Source: Cardinalis cardinalis
Taxonomy: Eukaryota; Chordata; Aves; Passeriformes; Cardinalidae
Direction of reading: 5' to 3'
NCBI GenBank assembly: GCA_014549065.1
Contig: JACDOX010000086.1
Span: 1,303,690-1,367,689, forward strand
DNA length: 64,000 nucleotides
Positions 1-13,880 of the stretch are shown one piece after another (positions within the stretch are counted from its first letter, which is position 1; each line of letters opens with the position of its first letter). Both the position numbers and the translations under genes were made by a program. A model generated the notes under the pieces. The model was not told the DNA's origin and ran no database searches. It saw only the letters and a program-made list of their open reading frames with translations.

Positions 1-186
1 ATGACAAATATTCATTAAACAGGAAATTGCTATTTTAAACCTAAGAGATTTACAGAGTTATGACTATGATTTTGAAAGACATGGCAGAAAAAGAGACACC
101 ATTTCAAAGAAGTCTTCTCAANAAAAGCAAATTAAATTTTCCTTACTAGTCCAGCAAATATAAGCTATTCAGAAGGCAGTGTCAGC

Positions 187-525
187 CAAGTTTTAGAGTC
201 CTTCCATAATTCACTTCAGCATAACAAACATAAGTCAGAGCAACAGTTCTAAATTTAACATTTGNNTTTAGCTTTAAGTGATTATTTCCNCAGGGTAATA
301 TTTTAGCAAATTATTTTCCATTCATTTTATTTTGAGAACAGAGTTTATAANTACTTTTCTGGAAATTGCTGAAGGTGTGATCACCTTACCTTCCTTCCCA
401 GACATNATGTGCCAGGTTTTACAAGGTCAGTTAAAGAAAACACAAGCTGTCACTTATGTGACGCTTTTAATGCAAATTAAAGGCCTATTAAAAGGTCAGA
501 AATCATAAAAAATATATTCCATTTG
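187..525 (+). repeat. Inverted repeat, left arm
   Basis: This 339-bp stretch is the reverse complement of 3120-3457. I aligned the two by eye and counted only about four or five definite differences plus a few N positions, so identity is about 98%. The arm starts at AGTTTTAGAGTCC and ends at ATTCCATTTG. Outside both ends the similarity stops abruptly. I do not recognise it as a known transposon terminus. Confidence 0.9.
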
Positions 526-3119
526 ATCTCAAGGCAAACATTTGAGGATATTACAAAAAGACAGGATAAAGTGCCCTTTAAAAACTATCAGTTNGATTTT
601 GTGTATCCAAAGCATAAAATAATTGGTGCATTCAGCTGGCACAAATAGCATTAGCAACTGGTGTCCATCATACAGTGACTAGGATTTTTGGATTTTTGAT
701 ACTATTCTTTTGTAAAGCAGGTAAAATCAACAGGGGAAACTGAACTTTTCTTNTGAAAACTTCTTCCCTTTATTATAATTCCAATGAAATAGATCTCATC
801 TAAAAAATATACTCCAATTCTATCATTAATACTATAAAAGATAAGCATATAGAAATATAGATATAAAAACTGTNTAATTATACACAGTCAATGGCTTGAA
901 TTCTCTAAATTCAATAATTTCTANTAAAATGATTGAAAGCCAAAAGATAGACAGGAAATGCCCATATTTTATATTATCCATCCTTATATTGCATTCATTA
1001 CATGCAATGAAACTACAATTCATTTCACAATTTTTATAACAAAATGAAAAGGAACAAGTCATTCTAACTTGCACCAGCCTAGTAATTAAACTGCTTTAAA
1101 GGACAACATAAGAGGACACCAAAAGCTTCAGCTGTAATTGCAATACAATTATCTCAATTTCAATCATACAAATAATGAATAACACATAGAGATGCCAAAC
1201 AAGATCACAGCACCTTTAAAAAGGTAGACTGGAAAAGAGGATAAGCACAAAATAAGGGGACAGAACAAGATGACAAGAGTAGAAATATAGAAATATAGTA
1301 ACAGGAAATAGGTATCATATGAATCAAAGGGAAGTATCCTTTAAAAATAAATTAAATAAAAGCAATCTATACAGAAATACCTATAATCTGGCATCAGTCC
1401 CTAATATCAAGGCTAAAATAATTCTCATATATATTATCATAATAGTATGATAATATTATTATAATAATAAAAACCAAGGATAAGTAAAAAATAAAAATAA
1501 TAAAGAACAAAAATACTGAAATNATTTCATAGCCAAAACAGACATCCCAAATATTGACTGAAGGGTAAAGCTCCCTTCACCTTTTTTGGTATGTTCAGCA
1601 AAAATTGAATTGAAAANTCCAGAAGGGAGGAATCTCTTGCACTGTACTATGTAATCTAGACTACAATACATTATGGCATTCTTGGCAGATTGCAGTTTTG
1701 TCACATTTGAGTATTTTTTAAAATTGGGGCCCATTGAATCAATGAAAGCACAGCTTTGCCAACTACTAACAGAAAATAAGGCTTCCTTGAAAGATGCAAA
1801 CTGCTGTACTTTTAGGGTCAAAATGCAAAGCAATCCACCCAAAGCTCAAGAAGCAACCACTGACAATTGTATTTTGCTAACTGATCTGAACCTTAACTTG
1901 GATAGCCTTTTTTGCATTCTGACAAAAACCTTNAGGAAAATGCTTTTTGTTAGCTAATATAAAACAATAAAAGAGGAAGGAGTGTTCTCCAAAGGAGGTA
2001 TGGCATTTTGTTGTATTTGCACACTGTAAGAAATGAAGCAAGTTCTATTTCCTCAGTGGAAAAGCTTTAAGTTATTTTTAAAACCTTACTGAGATTTGAA
2101 AACATGAGTGTGCAAATGCTGTGTATCATGGCAGCCTTGTGTCTCACCTGAATTCTCAGTGACTCCTGACAGGAACTACTGCACCTCAAAACTATGGATC
2201 TACTGGAGGTGATTCATTCCACTANGTAAATCACCTCAAAATAGAGGATTAATGCACTGATATGGTGTAAAATACAGCACTTTTTAATGACTTAGAATGA
2301 TTGGCAAGCCAAAACAGATGGAGAACAAATCCCCTCTTTCATTCCTAAGCCTTTGAGGTGTACAGTACACCAAGTTTCATAATTTCAGAAGTTAAAGAAG
2401 ATCTCAGAACGAGTCTAAATCTATTTGAACAAAAAGCAGACTAGATGTTTGAAATATTCATTTAAATGATTCATTATCATAAACTGTCAGGAGCACATGA
2501 AAAATCCCTTTCAAAAATGCTGCCAAAAAGGACTANGTGACACAGAAGTAACCTTGAATTTAACATCCTTTCCTAATGAAAACAAGGTGACAGGTGTATT
2601 AAGATCAACAAGATCACTAGTAAACAAAAGCTACTTGTTAAAACCAGGACAAACTTTGATATTGCTTTACCAAAAGCAATCTGAGGCATTTAATGCTTAA
2701 ATATGTTGTTTTATTAATAGAGAAAACCTTCAGATTTACTGAGTAAAGTAGCTTATACTTAGACAAAACTACAGAGATTTAAACATAAAACCAAATATAA
2801 CCAAATTCTCTCCCAGGCATATTTCAATTAAGAGTATTAATGACTGTTTAAATTCAGCTAATCAATTTAGGTCTTAAGAGACAAGCAACTGGAAAGGAAA
2901 ATGGCCAAAAGGAAATTCCTCAGGAGGAAACACTCTCAAATTTCCCTGGGTTAGGGACACAGTAAGACACAATTTCCATGGGTTAATAGAATCTTAACCT
3001 TAAAATTCTCCTTTGCCTTTCTGTTATGTTCCCTACATATGACTGTAACTCTGGAACCCATCAAGGTCAATCAGACCACGACCTCCTTCCTTCCACAAGT
3101 CCATGTTCCATTTTGCAGC

Positions 3120-3457
3120 CAAATGGAATCTATTTTTTTATGATTTCTGACCTTTTAATAGGCCTTTAATTTGCATTAAAAGCATCACATAAGTNACAGC
3201 TTGTGTTTTCTTTAACTGACCTTGTAAAACCTAGCACANNATGTCTGGGAAGGAAGGTAAGGTGATCACACCTTCAGCAATTTCCAGAAAAGTAATTATA
3301 AACTCTGTTCTCAAAATAAAATGAATGGAAAATAATTTGCTAAAATATTACCCTGNGGAAATAATCACTTAAAGCTAAANNCAAATGTTAAATTTAGAAC
3401 TGTTGCTCTGACTTATGTTTGTTATGNTGAAGTGAATTATGGAAGGACTCTAAAACT
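3120..3457 (-). repeat. Inverted repeat, right arm
   Basis: Reverse-complement partner of 187-525, separated by about 2.6 kb (526-3119) of unannotated AT-rich DNA. Several N positions mirror those in the left arm exactly, including an NN pair at 3380-3381 and an N at 3356. No terminal motif or target-site duplication is apparent around the pair. Confidence 0.9.
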
Positions 3458-4228
3458 GGGCACCTCAAATATCTACATTTCAGCTGCTCAAAAGCATGAG
3501 TTCATATTTACCACATTATCAGCTGCACTTCTCAATGGAAAAAAGCTTTCCTTGCAAAGCTGGGATATGCAACCAAAAAGACAAATGGATCTGTGTTCTC
3601 TTATTAAGGGCCAATTAACAACTCCAATGAACACCAGAAAACTGAAACTATATGCTTCTCTTCTTTCCCATAGATAATTCTTGGTTATGTGACAGTCTGC
3701 CTGAGTACAAGATTTATTGTTTTCCCCAAAATTCAGAGTATCCCTGCAGCACATAACTAGCAAATTAACAAATTCTGCAGATCAATTGATATATCAATAT
3801 TTCAAAGTCTGGTTTTCTCAGTTCTCACCAAAAAGCTGTCACCACAGAAGCTGCAGAAGCACAAATGACAGGCTGATCCCGTTGGGGAAAAAAAAAAAAC
3901 AAACAGGAAAACCACACAAACAAGCAAACAAAAAAGGGCAAACAACCCAGACAATTATGGACATGCCATTCCTTTGTGCAAAACATAACGCACAATTGAG
4001 TATCCTGACTGGGTTTTTAAAATTTCTGGATAGCTTATCTTGTTCCTTAGAGCAACCAAACTTTGTATGATGCCTGGAAGATGAGATTTTGAATTATTTC
4101 CCTTGACCAGAAATTCTTCTTGAAAACAAACATCTCCACATTCAACCAGAAAAAAACAAGACAGACATTTCAGAATATCCAAATACGTTCTTTTCATGAG
4201 GCACATCAGCAGCTTTTTTGGCCTGCTG

Positions 4229-4345
4229 TCACAGAATCATAGAAGGATTTGGGTTGAAAGAGACGCTCACAGGACACCTTCAACTGCACCAGGTTNCTCA
4301 GAGCTCCATCCANCACCTTGCCCAANCCTTGTGCTGACCATGCCA
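4229..4345 (-). mobile_element. CR1 3' tail fragment
   Basis: The plus strand begins CACAGAATCATAGAAGGATT and continues with a ttgggttgaaagaga block, the reverse complement of the typical avian CR1 3' end. About 115 bp remain, with several Ns. It is a 5'-truncated, non-coding relic with its 3' end at about 4229. Confidence 0.8.
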
Positions 4346-6394
4346 TTATCTAGTCAAAAGTGTAAGTCTGATACTGCAGCCTGAGCTCAGGAATGCAAAT
4401 GAAGGAGGATGCTAAGAAACTTCAAGGGCAGGNAACAAACCAATTTCANTCCTTANAGCATGAAACTGCTTCTTCAGATAATCAAAGGTCTGAGCACCTT
4501 TGGATTGCTACAAATAAANTGAAACACTGTTCTTGATGTTTTGAAATACAAACCATCTCAGATTTGTTTCCTTATGCTCTGTGAACACAGCAACAAAATA
4601 AGAACAAGAGGCAATGAAAAACAGTTGAAAATAAAAATAAACTTGCAGCCTTTGAAAGTCAAGGGTTTAGAGCAGTGCCTGTTCAGAAAGATGCTTTTTA
4701 GCAGACATGTAACGTAGAGAAAATCTGATAATTGAATTAAACACACTCAGAATAAANACTTTAGCCACAGTTTGTCTAGATGTTGCAAATAGGACTTTGA
4801 AAGAAATTAAATGTGAATATTTAACAAGAAGTTCTACAGAAGCTGACATTTTGAAGATGATTAAGTTCTTGTCTGGTCTGTCGTGGATTAATTAGTCCTA
4901 ATTATGTTTTTTGTATTTGCATAAAGGCAAAAACTCCAGACATAGAAATGATATTCATGGATGAACTATTACCAGGCCAGAAGCTGCCTGAAACCACAAG
5001 TCTTTTGCTGAAAAAGTTCCTGCAAAACAATGAGATTTCTTTCACAGAGAAGGAAGTTGTGTTTGGGCAAAGAAAAAAGCAAATGCCCCACAGCATGTGT
5101 TTTTAAAAAAACCTGTGTTTTTAAGATATTCATACAGCCAAATCCACTTCAAATGGGAATTAAGACACCTAAAATATCTTCAAGCGCTAACTAATACTTC
5201 AGTACCTAAAACAGGGATAACCTGAAACACTAGGCCATTAGCCTCCAACAAATAAAACTGAACCTGCACTCTCTTTAACAAGACTCTTATTGGATGAGAC
5301 AATCACAGCTGACAAGATATTTTTACGTCCTTCTGGGAAGACTGTAGTGGAAAGAGAAGGATATTAAGTTACATTAGATTGTCAGGGCTCAGTCTACTCC
5401 CTACTATATCTCAGTAACATTTTCATACTCAGAGGGAAAAATATGTAAGTGTACCAAAGAAAAAATCCTGCATAATAAAGTAATCTTTCTATGGACCAAC
5501 TGGAAAAACCTACAAGAGTCAGGAAAAATACCTGGAAACAACAGAGTGTTGCAAAATGTGGAATGTGTAAAATTGAAAATATGTCCTTTAATGTTAAATC
5601 TTTTTTACACTTTCAAGCCTAATCAACATGAAGGGAGATTCAACCCATAAATCAGAGAGCAGCAAACAAGCTCTAAGTGATGTCCAGGTGTTAGAAAAAC
5701 AAAGTTCTCATTGGTTCAAATTGCCTAGTTAAGGTTTAGGGCTGGACATGCTTCAGTGATCTCAGACCTAGGAGGAAGTTAACAAACCTCGGGAAGAAGG
5801 ATGCANCACTTACAGTGGGCCCAGAGAATGCAAAATGTATGGGTCACAAGGACATATGGCAGGAATTCCAAGATAAGAAAGAAACTAATAAACCAACTCA
5901 CCAATTGTGCTGAAATCAGCTTCGACTGGGTAAAAGGTTATTTCGGCAGGGGCAGATCACAATCACCAAGCCTAGAAATCCACAGACCCAAAAGAAGAGA
6001 AAGCCTGAGCACAGACTAATTCACAAGGGAAGTGAGAGAATCATTAACCAACAGAAGAGGGAATACCAACTCATATGAGAATTGGGTGACTTGTAGCCAA
6101 AGTACACTTTCCTTTGTTTGTTAAAATGTACAAATAGCAACAAGTTCTGACAGCTGGTGTGCTTGATTTGTGTAATACCAAAAGCACCCAGGGTTGTTCA
6201 ACACAAATAAATGTTGAGTGTCTCTCTCCAGTGTGTAATTCCTAGTTTGTTGCACACCAGGTAATTCATCTGATTTTTGTGGACAAGAGCTTTTCATGCC
6301 TGCATTGAGGGCTTAAACTACCAAAGGCTGAAGAGATGGAACAGACCCAGTCCTTCCTTTTGAATGCTGCATTGCCATCCAGAAGATGGACAGA

Positions 6395-6804
6395 TATTGT
6401 ATTTGCAGGGATGCCCGACAAAGGCAGCAATGATGAATCTAACTCCATGTTCTCAGAAGGCTAATTTATTATTTTATAATATTATATTAAAGAATACTAT
6501 ACTATCCTAAAGAATACAGAAAAGATACTTACTCAATGCTAAAAAGATAATCATGAAAACTAGTGACTCTTTCCAGAGTCCCAACACAGTTTGGCCCTGA
6601 TTGGCCAAATAATCAAAACAACTCACACCAGAATCCAATGAAACAATCACCTGTGGGTAAACAATCTCCAAACACATGCCAGAGGAGCACAACACAGGAG
6701 AAGCAAATGAGATAAGAATTGTTCTCCTTTTCTCTGAGGCTTCATAGCTTCCCAGGAGAAAAATCCTGGGCAAAGGGATTTTTTCAGAGAATACGAATGG
6801 CACA
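6395..6804 (-). mobile_element. LTR-like element, family A (complete copy)
   Basis: A 410-bp element on the minus strand, starting TGTGCCATTCGTATTCTCTG and ending CAAATACAATA. It is flanked by a perfect 6-bp duplication, GACAGA at 6389-6394 and 6805-6810. It carries an AATAAA-type signal near its 3' end and has at least six related copies in this window. No internal retroviral coding region accompanies it, so it behaves as a solo LTR or a short non-autonomous element. Confidence 0.85.
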
Positions 6805-7960
6805 GACAGACACTTCATCAATAGTTTTCTAGACAACTAGCATATACAAAGTAACCTCCCAATATAAGAAAATACTGGAAATGGATGTCAAGAAACAATA
6901 GAAATGCCAGCATTAGGGAAATCATTGATAAGAAGGTTGAAAATGGAGAAATAATATTGCTCAAAGAACTAGAAGAGGAATACGGAAATTTCACTTCAAA
7001 GTATGAGAAAACATTTAGTGTACGGACAAGAGGAACAAGAGGTAGGAGAGGNGCAAAAAAAAATATTTCAAAATATGGAAATTTGGTTTGGGCATACTAG
7101 TAATATTCCCTTAGAAGGTGAAGGAATAAGCACAGCTGAGTATTTTGCTTGCTATGTTTTCGATGAAAACTGGTTACTTGAACACTGTTCTTGTTCTATA
7201 GACTAGCTCCCTTAAAAATACTTATGATAACCACATCAGCTAAGGCAAAACACTAACAGCTGAAAAAAATTCAATAGTGTCTAATTGTGACCAACAATTT
7301 CAGGGTTAAAAAAAAAAAAGTGTTCCAAGAAAACAACTCTGAAATGGCTGAGATTCTCACTGAAGTGACAGCCTACACATGAAAGNAGGAAAAGCTCTTT
7401 TGCTCTGTATTGAATCAGTGAAGCTGCTCCTCATCTTAGTGGGTGTCTGTTTAAAAAACTTGAGTTTTTTATAAAGCTGCATATACAATATCAAAATTCT
7501 ACCCCACGTTTTATTTCAGTTTGACACAGGTATGTTTTCCGGAATATCAAAATAAATTTTTAACCACTAGCCTCAAAAGTAGTACATGTTATTTGGGAGG
7601 CAATGCTAGGAGAGGAGGAAATATGGAAAACACCATCAGTGGAGGTGTATGCTTTATAACTTGTGCACATGCCAAAGTTGCATTTGGGACTATCCTGGGA
7701 CTTCAATAAAACATTTTTGCAAATTAAAAATAATACCTTAATGTAAAAATAATAAATAAAATAATGCCTTAATATTAAAAATAATTGCCTTATTTGCAAT
7801 AAATTACTTATATAGCCATCAGTTATGAAAGGGGATATTGATTTACTTGTGCATATAGATGCTGGGTAAGGCACAAACTCTTACTGTGTCTTCTCCTTCT
7901 AGATAATGGAACAAAGAATTAACACCATACTATTGGCTGTACTGGTTTCAGTGCATTTAA

Positions 7961-8390
7961 ATCAAAAAGTTTAGTAGAGATAAGACACTTCATTCTTCTG
8001 AGACAAAGAAACTTCTACTATCCAAAACTACAAAGACAACCACCACTGCAAAAACTTCCTACGCAGTTCTTCCCCCATTTCCCAGAGCATCAGATGGCAG
8101 CACCCTCATCAAGGAAGAGATGCCAATTGAAGAGTCTGCAAAAAGCAAGATCAGAAAACTGCAGGTTTGTTGTGAGCAGCTTACTGTGAAAATGCAGGTG
8201 CTCCTGCAGCAGCCCAGAGAGGCATNAACAGCTCCCTGCAATGAACACCAGTCAAAAAGGCCAATGCAGGATGTAAAACTGCTTAAATGAGCAACTGGCT
8301 AAGACAGTGAAGCTAAAATGGTGGAAAATTAATGATGTAAAGAATAAGGAAATTACAGGAGCAGTTCTTAGTCTCATGAGGTCAGCTTAA
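7961..8390 (+). pseudogene. Coding-like broken frame, possible retrocopy
   Basis: A frame with no ATG start runs 110 codons from just after a stop at 7958 to a TGA at 8288. A TNA codon at 8225 is ambiguous. It reads a Lys/Thr-rich stretch (LLLSKTTKTTTTAKTS), a Pro/acidic part (LIKEEMPIEES) and a coiled-coil-like end (KIRKLQVCCEQLTVKMQVLL). Just before that TGA a shift to another frame continues LNEQLAKTVKLK and stops at 8388. The residue pattern looks protein-like rather than random, but I do not recognise the parent gene. It could also be a chance open frame. No poly-A tail is seen right after it. Confidence 0.3.
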
Positions 8391-11300
8391 CCTCTCCATT
8401 TTTCATTATTTCTCTTTCCCTCTTGGACCAGTTTGCTCACTGCTGACATGCAGCTGGCTACTAATACAGAGCAATCCTACTACTGGGGTGGCACCCCAAA
8501 GCACCTCTACACTTAAGTGTGCTGCAAGGATTTCTATAAGAAGGCTTAGCATATCCAAAGTTATTTTTCAGGAAATTTGGCCCTCATTCCTGGACTTCCA
8601 ACAACCAACTTAAGCTGAAATGCCTGCTCCAAGCACTTCAGACTTTTTTGCACAGACAGAACTACTTCTGACATCTGAGAAAAATCCTCTGAATAGAGCT
8701 GCAGGATTTGGCTAATTGTAAGCAGAGGTTCCTATTTTGGCTTTCTGGACACTAGTCTGTAAAATCCTGTTTTCCAGTGGCTTATAAAACTTAAACCATC
8801 AAAGCTTCTATTTTCCATGCTGGGGCATCTGCTGCAGGCTGGTTCCTGTCCCCACTAGCCTGATCTAAGGGAAAGCTATTCTTTTAAGGCACCCAGAGCA
8901 AATTTGGTTTNTCCCAAGTGAAGGAGGCTTCAGAGTCTCCTATGTGTGAACACACTGAGGACACACAAAGGGCAAGGAAGTCTGCATACAGCAACACTGA
9001 CATTTGAGGCAGAGAACAAGACTTTTCTTGCCACTACTGACACTACCAAGCAGGAGATATTATACCTCCCAGCCAGGAGACAGCAACTCCACCCTCAGTA
9101 TTCTTCATGCTGATAGCTAAAAAGGGGAAAAGGCCTGGCTGGAAGACAAAGAGACAGGCTATTTTCATTCATCTCTTCTTCCATATGCATTACAAAACAG
9201 TCTTTAATTACATGATATCACACCTGTAAATAATTTATTTCATAGAAATAAACTTTATTCTGGGAATGAATTGAGAAAGCAGTGGACTATTATCTGCAGG
9301 ACTCCACCTCATTTGTTGCTAAAGCTGGATGATAAATGAGTCAGGGAATTACAGAGGAAAAAAAACCCTAGGCTCATAACAAATACATTTATTAATTTTA
9401 AAAGCTATTTTCCTATTTTTACATGTTTCTAGGGCAATGGGAGAATTAAGTGTTTCACTTATTTAGAGTTCTGTTTACTGTTTACCTAGATATTCATCTC
9501 TACTTCTGTAGAGATTAATCTAAAGTAACAGATTGCTTTAAATCTGTGAATTCCTTCCTCTGGATCCACATGTAACCCATGCTATTGAATGGAATTGGAG
9601 GAGGAAGAAGGACTATGCATACTAGCAAGCAACAACCACCAAGGAGAAAAAAACAGACTTCAGGACTAGCAAAACAACAGTGAAGACTTTTGCAGAGAAC
9701 TAGGCATAGTTAGATGCACATTCTTGCCTGGTTGCAACAGTCACAGTCTGTGCTGCCACCTGTGTTTAAGACTCTGTGAATCAAGGCTAATGCCCAGCTG
9801 CCATTTAAGATGCCAAGTCAGATGCACAATAGTACCATGCACTCAAAGGTATCACACAGCAATAAACTCCTAAATATACTGCTAAAATCACCAGCACAAT
9901 AAAATGGTTCCAGCATTTCATATCACACTGTCATTAGAAACAGCTTGTTTGTGAGGCAGATTTAAATTTGGGGTTCATCTAAACTGTTGATGTTGGAATG
10001 CTTCTCTCCCATCCCATAGCCAAATCCAAAGAGAAACTTACATTTTTTCTCTCTCTTAATACTTCTCTGCTGATCCTTTGGGAGAAACAGTTTTTAGGAT
10101 ATATTTCTTCTTCTTTCAGGAGTTTCCACTGATTTCAATTTAGACCACCTTCCTGGCACAAGATAATTAATAGGAAAGCAGAACAAATGCCCAGGAGGAA
10201 TTGTTGAATAAGTGGCATCTGAGCTGTAGAAAGGATTTCAAAAGCAACCATTCTGACTCCCTTTCATTTGAAAACTACAAGCTCTAGTGATGCATTAAAG
10301 CCAAGCATGGCCTGAACAATCTACAAATGCAGGGCCCCACTTGGAAGGAGGAGGAGNGCAGTGAAATATTTGGCAGTATGGATACTCCTAGACACTGGAG
10401 GGCCTCTTTTAAAATGCACAGCCTGATCAACCAAACTGCTCAACCTGCCTTCATCAGTGGTTGGTGAACTCNGAAACTGTAGCCCCCAGTTGTGCTTCTC
10501 TTATGGCCCAGGTGGTGACAAGTGGAAAAAAGTGTTTAAAATTGAAACAAAAACCAATCAGTAGCATTNGGCATCTCTTGATCACAACTTCCTAGGAGAA
10601 AGTGAAAGTTAAAAGTGCTCAGTCCACCACAAAGGCACCACAAGCAGCTATAGCATCTGCAAGAGAAAAAGGAGATTTCTTCATCAGATGAGCACAGGTG
10701 GCAGAAAGACTTGAAAGCAGACAATTATTCCTTCTGAAGTCTACTTTTGACTGCTGCACTCAGCATCCCTCAGGTGGCTGGGACCCTTTCAATACTGCTT
10801 CTGTTANGAAAAGAGCTACAGTAGATAAGTAGCACCAGCTCCCAGTTCAGTACCTTTCTCATGCTCTGACAACATCAAGCCAAGGCTGAGGCAAACTTAC
10901 TTAAGCAAAGTAATAATCATCACTTAATAATGGTATCTGTTCAGTCATAGAGTATGAAAAGGTAAAACAAATCATATTTGGATAATCTCTGTCCAACCTC
11001 AAATTCCAAAGGAGAAATCTTCTGACTAGAANAGATGATGTTTTAACTACAACCACTGCTAGTAACTGCTACACTTGGGAAATAAATACATAATACACAA
11101 GGCCAGGTGTAATAAAACAGATCCTAATAAAATTGAGAGCTAAGCTTGATATTACTCATCACTGCTCACAAGGCAGGTGCTGTGGGTAAATAATATGAAA
11201 GGACCAAGAACAGTAAACACTCCCTTGTTATCAGACAACTTTCTTAAAAAAGATTTAAAAAAACAAACTTATTAAATTTTCATGTACTGAAACTCAATTA

Positions 11301-13503
11301 TAAATCTACAGAAGTGATTAATCAAGAGAAAAATGTTAAAAGAAGCAGTTATAAANAGAGAGTGCATATCATTGCCACTGGTGTTTCCAGTGAAATATCC
11401 AGTGAAGCAATTAGCAGAAGTGGCCTGGTGAAGACCTCNATGTCCAAAAGCCTGTTTGCCTTCTCACCTGTATCACCTGAGAAAATAAAAGATCTGCCTC
11501 TCTCAGAAACTGATCTTTTACATCTCTAAAATACCAAGGATATAAATTTAAGAAAATAAATANGTCTTAAAGGCTATAGCTAAATTTCTCAAACACTCTA
11601 GATATACTGTCAGTTGAAAAAGAGGGTTGAAAAATGCACTGAAGAATAAGTGCAGTAGATCTTAATGTACATAATTCCTTTGCAGTGCCTTACAACTGTG
11701 GATTGTTGTTTAGAAGTGCTTTTGTCAGAACAGTTACTCAGGTTCTTCAGGACTTGCTCCTAAAGCAATGTTTTGGCATTCTCATAAACTTATTTTAGTG
11801 GATGCAAACAGCAATGAAATTCAAGATATTGCAAATCATTTTCCCTTAAAATATCTGAATTAAATCCAAATTAAGCACGCAGAAGAATTTGATTATTGTA
11901 TCTGCAGTGACATCTAGTGCAAGAAATCAAAACCACAGTTAAACAGGCTTTAGAGAAAAGATGCTATTTTCATTTATTGAGTGATTGCTGANCAAGATAA
12001 ACAAGAATAATTAACATCATCATTCTTAAAACTTTTATAATATCTTTTCCTCTGCACAGCACTCACAAGCCAGCTGAAGGAAATTCCATGAAACATAATA
12101 TGTTAACAAGAGACTACTTCATGTGAATGTGCATTTTCCTTTTCCATATAAATTCAGTTTGATAAATGAACATATATCACATAATTGCTGGAGGACAAAC
12201 AATTGTTGAGAAAGCCAATATCCNTAGGAACAGAGTTGCTACTCTATTTATTCTATGAACTTTTCTAACTGAAAACAAAGCAGCAACATCTGACTTAAAT
12301 TCTGCCAGCTTCATAGCTGTGTAATCCTGTGTTAATTTTGCAGAGATTTTTAAAAAGTCTCTAAAAAATTCAAGCAGATGACATAGCTTTTAGAAAGGAA
12401 ACAAAAACTGGAAGCATGCAAAAGGAGTTTTCTAATACAAACAGATGATAAAAGAAGTTATAAAATATCAAGTAAGTTTTGTTAAAGTCAAAGTACAGAT
12501 GTAGTTCTCCTTTTAGAAATGGACTGATATGCATCAAACACTGCCAACAACAGAGATTATAACCAAAATGCAACACCAATATGCCTAACTAACAACAAGT
12601 TTACAAAAACTATTCACTTACTGAAACAGAAAAAACCTTAGAACAATTCCTGCCAAACATACAAATAAACACACATGCCAAAGCTGTGAATGGTTTAAAT
12701 GCAGCATCATGTAAACATTGTTTTATATACAGATGCACACCAGGCCTGTAACACCATTTTTTTTCATTTGACCTGTAAATAGAACCAATCTTAGAACCTG
12801 TTCTCCACAGACATATGAGGAGAGGTCTTTAAAACTCACATGCACTTCTAAAGGGNAGGATTAAAGCCTATTTACTTTTTAGAAGTCCTAGAGTTTGCTC
12901 TTCAGAAGCCCAAGAGCTTCTGCAACTCCTCTACCCTGCTGCCATCAGAAGTGGAAGTAGACAGGAGAATTTNAGGTGAAAGCAGAAGGTGCTAATTGAC
13001 AGCACTTCTCACCTGAGGAGTGAGCTTNTTAAAGCAAAGATATGAAAGAATGAAGAAAACAAATGCTCATCAAAGGACAACACACTGGGGTAGAANACAA
13101 GACAGATGAGAAGAGGAAAAGCAGACAAGTGGGTCACAGTTAATAGGGAGTAACAACACGGCATTAAACAGCAAAATGGTGATGTATGCCCAGCGTTTCA
13201 GGCAGAAGAACTGAGACAACAATGTTTTAATACCACTCAGCAAATGTGGTTTAAAGATTACCTGGCTATGAAAATAAATGTAGAGAAATGCAACATTTAT
13301 ATAGAACACAACAAACTGCTGTTGACAGAGTTCACTATGGTACGCAGGCCACCATGGAAAGCAAATTGTTAAAATAAAATTTATTTGCTTGTGTCACCCT
13401 AATCTACACCTTGTAATGAGCAACACAGCTGCTCTCAGCTGCTCTGAGTTTTGGTCTCCTACTGTCTTTACTGCATACAGCCAAGATTCCTAAAGAATCT
13501 GGG

Positions 13504-13880
13504 ACAAAGAAAGTTTAATCAACTGCCTTTCACCCAAAAGTGGAATACNNNNNNNNNNNNNNNNNNNNNNNNNNNNNNNNNNNNNNNNNNNNNNNNNNNN
13601 NNNNNNNNNNNNNNNNNNNNNNNNNNNNNNNNNNNNNNNNNNNNNNNNNNNNNNNNNNNNNNNNNNNNNNNNNNNNNNNNNNNNNNNNNNNNNNNNNNNN
13701 NNNNNNNNNNNNNNNNNNNNNNNNNNNNNNNNNNNNNNNNNNNNNNNNNNNNNNNNNNNNNNNNNNNNNNNNNNNNNNNNNNNNNNNNTGTGACAATGGA
13801 CTTCCCAATCCAGCTGTGAATAAAGTGAGAATTAACAAAGTTTCATGTATGTATAGATGCTTCCAAATAACAAAAAGCAA
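13504..13880 (+). repeat. Direct duplication, copy 1 (contains assembly gap)
   Basis: The 45 bp before the N gap (13504-13548) are identical to 17071-17115. The sequence after the gap from 13789 matches 17423 onward at about 90%. The two copies are direct repeats 3.57 kb apart. The family is not one I recognise. Confidence 0.85.
13549..13788. other. Assembly gap, 240 N
   Basis: An uninterrupted run of 240 N. The related copy downstream has 307 bp at the corresponding place (17116-17422), so the gap size is probably an estimate. Open frames that cross it are meaningless. Confidence 0.99.

Noticed and set aside
1459..1957. 127-codon minus and 94-codon plus frames between the inverted repeat arms
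   Set aside because: I considered a transposase for an inverted-repeat element, but found no transposase motif, and the two frames are mutual shadows.
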